NCBI GenBank assembly: GCA_934476315.1 | Contig: CAKSNQ010000058.1 | Location: forward strand, 1-8,292 | Origin: an uncultured Eubacteriales bacterium | GTDB lineage: Bacteria; Bacillota; Clostridia; Oscillospirales; CAG-272 | Direction: 5' to 3' | Length of the DNA: 8,292 nucleotides | Part shown: piece after piece, positions 4,251-8,292 of the stretch | How positions within the stretch are numbered: the first letter of the stretch is position 1 | Layout of the letters: each line of letters begins with the position of its first letter | Program-made: the position numbers and the translations under genes | The notes under the pieces: generated by a model | What the model saw: only the letters and a program-made list of their open reading frames with translations | Database searches by the model: none | What the model was told of the DNA's origin: nothing

Positions 4251-4832
4251 ATGAGACAAACACCTTGGAGAAGGGACCAGAACACAGCGTTGCTCCTCAC
4301 CGTACTGACGGTGTGCGCGCTTTTGCTGATGCTCGCACCGGGCATCGGCGCGACGTCCGCCCGTGAGACGACGGACATGATTCACGGTCAGATGAGCGGA
4401 CGTGAGGCGGGGCGTGTCGAAAGCGATCTGAACCGCGGCATTGTCACGGACGACGACGGATTCATCGGCAACGGGACACACGGCGCGGACGCTCCGCAAC
4501 GCGGCGGCATGTTCCCCGCACCCGACGGTGCGATGCCCGACGGCGCAACGCCCCGCTCGACCGTCCCCGACGCCACCACGCCTGACGACATCGCGCCCCA
4601 CGGCGCGGACGGAACGGCGAGAGACGGCGGCGTTGCGGGCAACAACGCTCCCATGGACGGGGCGACCGCCGGTGACAACACCGCCGGCGGAAACACGGCG
4701 GGCGACAGCACCGACACCGCGACCGGGAACGCCTCCGGCGTGCTCGGCTGGATCATTGCCATCATTGTCATTGTCGCCATTGCCCTGGTCGTTTTGGCTC
4801 TGATCCCCAAGCGGGATCCCTCCCGAAAGTAA
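4251..4832 (+). CDS. Hypothetical protein, membrane segment at each end, low-complexity middle
   Basis: I do not recognise a family. The 193-residue product has a signal peptide or anchor at residues 1-35 (MRQTPWRRDQ, then a hydrophobic core to about 30; TSA or ATSA could be the cleavage region). A 125-residue Gly/Ala/Asp/Thr/Pro-rich stretch follows, with loose repeats (PDGAMPDGATP, NTAGGNTAGDST), then a second membrane helix at about 163-185 (GWIIAIIVIVAIALVVLAL) and the short basic tail KRDPSRK. This is the plan of a single-span protein with its flexible middle outside the cell. The start is ATG 4251, after AAAGGA with 10-base spacing; an in-frame upstream extension to 3759 crosses the ribosomal promoter and is unlikely. 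It has no cysteine beyond Cys22 in the first hydrophobic segment, and no LPXTG or catalytic motif. It precedes the trk unit, which has its own promoter, so a functional link is not implied. Confidence 0.72.
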   Translation: MRQTPWRRDQNTALLLTVLTVCALLLMLAPGIGATSARETTDMIHGQMSGREAGRVESDLNRGIVTDDDGFIGNGTHGADAPQRGGMFPAPDGAMPDGATPRSTVPDATTPDDIAPHGADGTARDGGVAGNNAPMDGATAGDNTAGGNTAGDSTDTATGNASGVLGWIIAIIVIVAIALVVLALIPKRDPSRK

Positions 4833-4938
4833 AAATCCTCCCGAGCTGTCGGCTGTCGTACGTTTTGTGCGGCATCCGATGGCTCTTTTTTACGCGCGGG
4901 GCGCTTCCCATCCGTCGGTTTTTCGGGGGAAGGGTGAG

Positions 4939-4977
4939 GCGTCGCGCGCGGCGTTTTCCCCATGCGCGCGGCGACGC
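4939..4977. repeat. Strong GC hairpin between the hypothetical gene and the trkA promoter
   Basis: GCGTCGC (4939-4945) pairs with GCGACGC (4971-4977), and GCGCG (4946-4950) with CGCGC (4965-4969), with one bulged G. No T-run follows on either strand, so it is not a standard intrinsic terminator, though it could slow readthrough. The rest of the 254-base spacer contains a TTTTTT run near 4886-4892 and the trkA promoter. Confidence 0.55.
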
Positions 4978-4999
4978 GAAAGCTGTCGCACACCGCCTC

Positions 5000-5028
5000 T
5001 TGCATTTTTTGGAAGAATGTATTATAAT
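5000..5028 (+). promoter_or_regulatory. Promoter of the trkA-trkH operon
   Basis: TTGCAT (5000-5005) and a perfect TATAAT (5023-5028) are 17 bases apart. Transcription should start near 5035, giving a leader of about 50 bases. That is too short for the c-di-AMP (ydaO) riboswitch often found before potassium genes. Confidence 0.88.
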
Positions 5029-5055
5029 AGGGGGACACAAAACCTCCGAAAGGGA

Positions 5056-5074
5056 GTCTCCGCATCGCGGGGAC
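5056..5074 (+). promoter_or_regulatory. Leader hairpin covering the possible RBS of trkA
   Basis: GTCTCCGC (5056-5063) pairs with GCGGGGAC (5067-5074), eight pairs with one U-G and a 3-base loop. It ends 12 bases before the ATG. The best purine-rich sequences are GGGGA, inside the stem, and a weak GGGA at 5078-5081, so trkA lacks the clean GGAGG seen at other genes here and its translation may depend on this fold. Confidence 0.5.
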
Positions 5075-5086
5075 GATGGGATCGAA

Positions 5087-6496
5087 ATGAAAATTGTCAT
5101 TGTAGGCGACGGTAAGGTCGGCGACACTCTCATCCGCTACATATCGGGCGAGGGACATCACGTCACGGTCATCGACCAGAGCCCCGCGCTCATCAACCGC
5201 GTGGTCAATCAGTACGACGTCATGGGCGTCGCGGGCAACGGCGCCAGCCATTCCGTCCAGATGGAGGCGGGGGTGGACAGTGCCGATCTGTTCATCGCCG
5301 TGGCGGGCACCGACGAGCTGAACATGGTCTGCTGTATGATGGCAAAGCGCCTCGGCGCGGCGCACACCATCGCCCGTGTCCGCGACCCCGACTACTCGCG
5401 GGAAAAGGACTTTTTGCGCAACTATCTGGGCATCGACATGGTGGTCAACCCCGAATATGACACCGCGCAGGAGATCGCCCGTCTGATCCGCTTCCCCGCC
5501 GCGCTCAAGCTCGACGCTTTTGCCAAGGGGCAGGTGGACATGGCGGAGGTCTACATCTCCGAGGGGCATCCGCTCGCGGACTGCAAGCTGCGCGATCTGA
5601 CAGCCACGTTCGGCGTGCAGGTGCTGGTCTGCCTGGTCCGGCGCGGCGACGCCGTTTACATCCCCGGCGGCGACTTTACCATCCTCGCGGGCGACACGGT
5701 CAGCATCACCGCCTCGCACAGCGATCTTTCGGCGTTCTTCGGCAAGCTGGGACTGATGGGCAAGCCCATCCGCAGTGTCATGGTCATGGGCGGCGGGCGC
5801 ATCTCCTATTATCTTGCCCAGCACCTCGCCCGGCTGAACATCGCCACCCACATTGTGGAAAAGGACACGCAAAAGGCGCAGGAGCTGGCGGACCTGCTCC
5901 CCCGCGCGCACATCGTCGTGGGCGACTGCACCGACAGCGAAATGCTGGAGGAGGAGGGGCTGACGGACATGGACGCCTGCGTCGCGCTGACCGGAAACGA
6001 CGAGGCGAACGTCATCGTCTCGATCTTCGCCGGCACGCGGGGCGTGGATAAGGTCATCACCAAGATCGACCGGCTGTCGTTCATCCGGATGCTCCCGCAG
6101 ATCGGTGTCAACTGCACCGTCTCCGCGCGTCAGATTTCATCCGCCACGGTGCTCCGTTACCTGCGCGGTCTGGAAAACAGCAAAAGAACCGAGGTACGCC
6201 TGCCCGGGGAGAACCCGGAGGGAGCGTCGCGCTCCACCGGCATCCGCTCGCTCTACAAGCTGTGCGACGGGCACGCCGAGGCGCTGGAATTTGACGTGGA
6301 CGAGCACTTCCGCAAGCGCGGCGTGCCGCTCATGTCGCCCGACTTCCGCCTCAAGCCCAACACGCTGATCGCCTCGATCGTGCGCGGGGACACGGTGATC
6401 TACCCGCACGGCGCGACGACGCTCAACCCGGGCGACAGCGTTGTGGTCGTGACGACGAATACCCAGATGTGCGAGCTGAACGACATTCTCGCCTGA
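5087..6496 (+). CDS. trkA: Trk-type potassium uptake regulatory subunit TrkA
   Basis: TrkA is the cytoplasmic NAD(H)/nucleotide-binding ring that gates the TrkH potassium channel. The 469-residue product has the double arrangement: RCK-N at about 1-120 (MKIVIVGDGKVG, with the GxGxxG loop at 7-12 and Asp30 after the second strand), TrkA-C at about 135-215 (VYISEGHPLADCKLRDL to ILAGDTVSIT), a second RCK-N at about 230-350 (VMVMGGGRISYYLA, then IVEKD), and a second TrkA-C at about 390-465. The second GxGxxG has Ser240 in place of the last Gly, which is common in this half. An extra stretch at about 368-385 (TEVRLPGENPEGASRSTG) separates the second RCK-N from its TrkA-C. In Bacillota, RCK-C domains of such proteins often bind c-di-AMP; whether this one does cannot be told. 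The start is the first ATG giving the conserved KIVIVG strand. trkH follows after 78 bases. Confidence 0.97.
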   Translation: MKIVIVGDGKVGDTLIRYISGEGHHVTVIDQSPALINRVVNQYDVMGVAGNGASHSVQMEAGVDSADLFIAVAGTDELNMVCCMMAKRLGAAHTIARVRDPDYSREKDFLRNYLGIDMVVNPEYDTAQEIARLIRFPAALKLDAFAKGQVDMAEVYISEGHPLADCKLRDLTATFGVQVLVCLVRRGDAVYIPGGDFTILAGDTVSITASHSDLSAFFGKLGLMGKPIRSVMVMGGGRISYYLAQHLARLNIATHIVEKDTQKAQELADLLPRAHIVVGDCTDSEMLEEEGLTDMDACVALTGNDEANVIVSIFAGTRGVDKVITKIDRLSFIRMLPQIGVNCTVSARQISSATVLRYLRGLENSKRTEVRLPGENPEGASRSTGIRSLYKLCDGHAEALEFDVDEHFRKRGVPLMSPDFRLKPNTLIASIVRGDTVIYPHGATTLNPGDSVVVVTTNTQMCELNDILA

Positions 6497-6498
6497 GC

Positions 6499-6515
6499 CG
6501 GACGGGAGACGTCCG
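6499..6515 (+). repeat. Hairpin just after the trkA stop
   Basis: CGGACG (6499-6504) and CGTCCG (6510-6515) pair perfectly around GGAGA, two bases after the stop codon. No T-run follows, so it should not end transcription. It may protect the trkA 3' end or modulate trkA:trkH output. Confidence 0.55.
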
Positions 6516-6536
6516 ACCCCGCCGAAATTCCGGAAA

Positions 6537-6577
6537 AGGAGGCTTTCGCAGACGCGAGAGCGAAGGCAAACCATATG
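6537..6577 (+). promoter_or_regulatory. Hairpin-bridged ribosome binding site of trkH
   Basis: AGGAGG (6537-6542) is 32 bases before the ATG at 6575, too far to act directly. Between them CTTTCGC (6543-6549) pairs with GCGAAGG (6560-6566), seven pairs with one U-G. Folding the hairpin leaves only CAAACCAT, an ideal 8-base spacer. The alternative is a weaker linear site, GAAGG at 6562-6566, which lies in the stem itself. Confidence 0.55.
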
Positions 6578-8053
6578 AACATTCGTTGGATTACCTACAT
6601 TATCGGGCAGATCATGCGGGCGCTGGGGCTTCTGATGCTCCTGCCCTACCTGTGCGCCCTGATCTATGGGGAAGGCTCGGCGCTCGCGCTCGCCATCCCG
6701 ATCGCCCTGCTTCTGCTCGGCGGAACCGCGCTGACGTTCCGCCCGCCGACCCACCGCGACCGGATGGACGCCCGCGCGGGGCTGTTCGCCGTGGGGCTGT
6801 CGTGGGTCGTCGAGTCGCTGTTCGGCATGCTCCCGTTCCTTCTGTGCGGCGCGCTCCACAGCCCGGTGGACGCCTTCTTTGAGACAGTCTCGGGCTTTAC
6901 CACGACCGGCGCGACCATCCTCGGCAGCGACGTCGGAACGTTTCCCGCCGATCTCGATCGCGGCATCGCGCTCTGGCGCGCCCTGACGCACTGGATCGGA
7001 GGCATGGGCGTTCTGGTTTTTGTCCTTGCCATCATGCCGTCCGAGGATTTCAAGTCCTCCCGCCTCATGCACGCCATGCGTGCCGAGGTCCCGGGACCGA
7101 CCGCCTCCAAGGTGGTGGCAACGCTCCGCCGCTCCGCCGCCATTCTCTACGAAATCTACTTCGGGCTGACGGTTCTGGAGGTCGTCTTTCTGCTCTTTGG
7201 CGGCATGTCGTTTTACGAAGCCCTCCTGCACGCGCTCTCCACGGCGGGCACCGGCGGATTTTCCAATCTGAACGACTCCATCGGCGCTTACACCAGCTCC
7301 TACATTCACTGGGTCATCACCGTTTTCATGCTGCTTTTCTCGGTGAATTTTAATCTGTACTATCTCATTCTGATCGGGCATGTGCGGCAGGCGGCGCGCA
7401 GTGAGGAATTCCGGTGGTTTCTCGTCGTGGTCGTCGGGTTCACCGCGCTGATTACGTGGAATATTGCCCCGCTGTACGAGCACCTCGGAACGGCTCTGCG
7501 CGACGCGGCGTTCTCGGTCTCCTCGTTTATGTCCACTACGGGCTTTGTCACCGCCAACTACGAGCTGTGGCCGCAATTTTCGCAAATGCTTCTGGTGCTC
7601 CTGATGTTCATCGGCGCCTGCACCGGCTCGACCTGCGGCGGGCTGAAGATCGGGCGACTGATGATTCTCATCAAGAACTGCCTGCGCGAGTTCCGGGCGA
7701 TGCTTCGTCCGCGGGAGGTGCACCCGCTCCGTTGCGAGGGCAAGGTGGTGGACGACGATACCGTGCGGGCGGTCAATACGTATTTTGCCCTGTACATGGT
7801 GATCTTCGCCGCCTCGCTCGTTCTTCTCATGCTGGTGGATGGGTCGGACATGGCGACCTGCTTTTCGGCGGTGGCGTCGTGTCTGAACAACGTCGGACCG
7901 GGGCTTGGGAAGATCGGCGTCACGGCAGGCGGCAGCTTCGGCGGGCTGACGGTGGCGGCAAAGTTGCTGTTGTCGCTGGATATGTTGCTGGGACGACTTG
8001 AGCTGTTCCCGATGCTGATTCTGTTCACGCCCCGCGCGTGGTCGCGGAAGTAA
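6575..8053 (+). CDS. trkH: Trk-type potassium uptake channel subunit TrkH
   Basis: TrkH is the membrane pore of the Trk system and carries K+ into the cell under control of TrkA. The 492-residue product is hydrophobic throughout and has the four pore-loop repeats of the Trk/Ktr/HKT superfamily, each with the selectivity-filter glycine: SGFTTTGATIL (about 105-115), STAGTGGFSN (about 223-232), FMSTTGFVTAN (about 319-329) and NNVGPGLGKIG (about 439-449). Other family landmarks are ALTHWIGGMGVLVF after the first pore and GSTCGGLKIGR after the third. Length and start (MNIRWITYIIGQI) are usual. It lies 78 bases after trkA on the same strand with no promoter seen between them, so both subunits are probably co-transcribed. 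The gene ends PRAWSRK, followed by hairpins and a terminator. Confidence 0.97.
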   Translation: MNIRWITYIIGQIMRALGLLMLLPYLCALIYGEGSALALAIPIALLLLGGTALTFRPPTHRDRMDARAGLFAVGLSWVVESLFGMLPFLLCGALHSPVDAFFETVSGFTTTGATILGSDVGTFPADLDRGIALWRALTHWIGGMGVLVFVLAIMPSEDFKSSRLMHAMRAEVPGPTASKVVATLRRSAAILYEIYFGLTVLEVVFLLFGGMSFYEALLHALSTAGTGGFSNLNDSIGAYTSSYIHWVITVFMLLFSVNFNLYYLILIGHVRQAARSEEFRWFLVVVVGFTALITWNIAPLYEHLGTALRDAAFSVSSFMSTTGFVTANYELWPQFSQMLLVLLMFIGACTGSTCGGLKIGRLMILIKNCLREFRAMLRPREVHPLRCEGKVVDDDTVRAVNTYFALYMVIFAASLVLLMLVDGSDMATCFSAVASCLNNVGPGLGKIGVTAGGSFGGLTVAAKLLLSLDMLLGRLELFPMLILFTPRAWSRK

Positions 8054-8086
8054 CCGGGAGGTCGAACGTACACTTGCTTTTCGACG

Positions 8087-8102
8087 GATGCCAACAGGCA
8101 TC
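8087..8102 (+). repeat. Short hairpin after trkH
   Basis: GATGCC (8087-8092) and GGCATC (8097-8102) pair around AACA. The downstream sequence is A-rich rather than T-rich, so it is not a plus-strand terminator. GTCGAA (8061-8066) and TTCGAC (8080-8085) form a second, looser pair just upstream. Confidence 0.45.
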
Positions 8103-8134
8103 AGACAACGCAACAAAAGAAAAAAAGAGTGGTT

Positions 8135-8177
8135 TTGCTTCCTTCTCATAAAGATGAATTATGAGAAACAGAAGCAA
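8135..8177. repeat. Long interrupted inverted repeat downstream of trkH
   Basis: TTGCTTC (8135-8141) pairs with GAAGCAA (8171-8177), and TTCTCATAA (8143-8151) with TTATGAGAA (8159-8167), with a small internal loop and a 7-base apical loop. That is 16 pairs in 43 bases of AT-rich sequence. On the minus strand a T7 run lies about 10 bases beyond, so it could act as a terminator for a gene coming from the right. Confidence 0.7.
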
Positions 8178-8185
8178 TCGGCGGT

Positions 8186-8222
8186 AGGACGAACAGTTTC
8201 GGCTGTTCGTCCTTTTCGTTTT
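8186..8222 (+). terminator. Intrinsic terminator of the trkA-trkH operon
   Basis: AGGACGAACAG (8186-8196) pairs perfectly with CTGTTCGTCCT (8203-8213) around TTTCGG, followed by TTTCGTTTT. It lies 133 bases after the trkH stop. Beyond it (8223-8292) I see no gene. Confidence 0.9.
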
Positions 8223-8292
8223 GCGAAAGGCTCTGTGAATTTGAATAGTTTACTTGGAGCCGTTCGACTTTCTGTTCATGTTACGCCCGGAT

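Noticed and set aside
5029..5086. c-di-AMP (ydaO-type) riboswitch before the potassium operon
   Set aside because: The leader is only about 50 bases; the known element is much longer and its conserved blocks are absent.
4388..5911. 507-codon open frame on the minus strand opposite the hypothetical gene and trkA
   Set aside because: Low-complexity composition, crosses the trkA promoter, and overlaps a certain gene in the opposite sense.
6137..8149. 670-codon open frame on the minus strand opposite trkH and part of trkA
   Set aside because: It is the mirror of GC-rich plus-strand coding: very rich in Arg, His and Gln, with no domain, and it covers the well-supported trkH.
1..8292. CRISPR array, rRNA or defence system
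   Set aside because: No regularly spaced repeats, no rRNA-like sequence and no recognisable defence genes anywhere in the window.

Overview
The window looks like a chromosomal segment from a GC-rich member of the Clostridia (Bacillota), probably near the Oscillospiraceae/Oscillospirales. The evidence is the gene order rpmG-secE-nusG-rplK-rplA, strong GGAGG ribosome binding sites, consensus housekeeping promoters, a zinc-ribbon L33, and a trkA-trkH pair of the clostridial type. The assignment is inferred from protein character, not from a search.

The left end (1-1440) is degraded accessory DNA, read on the minus strand. It holds the 5' half of a tRNA-Ser(UGA) gene that falls apart after the anticodon loop. 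Next come a 45-codon ORF in AT-richer sequence with its own consensus promoter, an imperfect palindrome, and an MBOAT/AlgI-type O-acyltransferase that lost its middle, including the catalytic His motif, and its last residues. In front of the MBOAT remnant lies a small exported-protein gene that appears to carry a one-base frameshift. This reads as a decayed cell-surface acylation operon beside an old integration site.

The centre (1441-3995, minus strand) is a compact transcription and translation operon: rpmG (L33), secE, nusG, rplK (L11), rplA (L1). It starts from a perfect TTGACA-17-TATAAT promoter preceded by phased A-tracts and ends at a clear intrinsic terminator after rplA. rplJ-rplL, the usual next genes, are absent. 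The only wide spacer inside the operon, in front of rplK, can fold into a near copy of the 23S rRNA binding site for L1, which fits feedback control of L11/L1 synthesis by L1.

The right part (about 4040-8222, plus strand) starts with an unrecognised GC-rich region of strong inverted repeats. It leads into a hypothetical protein with a membrane segment at each end and a Gly/Ala/Asp/Thr-rich middle. A separate promoter then drives trkA (regulatory RCK protein) and trkH (K+ channel subunit), which form one potassium-uptake system. The unit ends at an 11-bp-stem intrinsic terminator. Both trk genes have hairpins at their translation start regions: in trkH the hairpin sits exactly between AGGAGG and the start codon.

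The points most worth checking are the L1-site mimic, the tRNA-Ser fragment and its repeated CTTGAAA heptamers, the structured region at 4042-4231, the hairpin-bridged trkH start and the decayed MBOAT locus.
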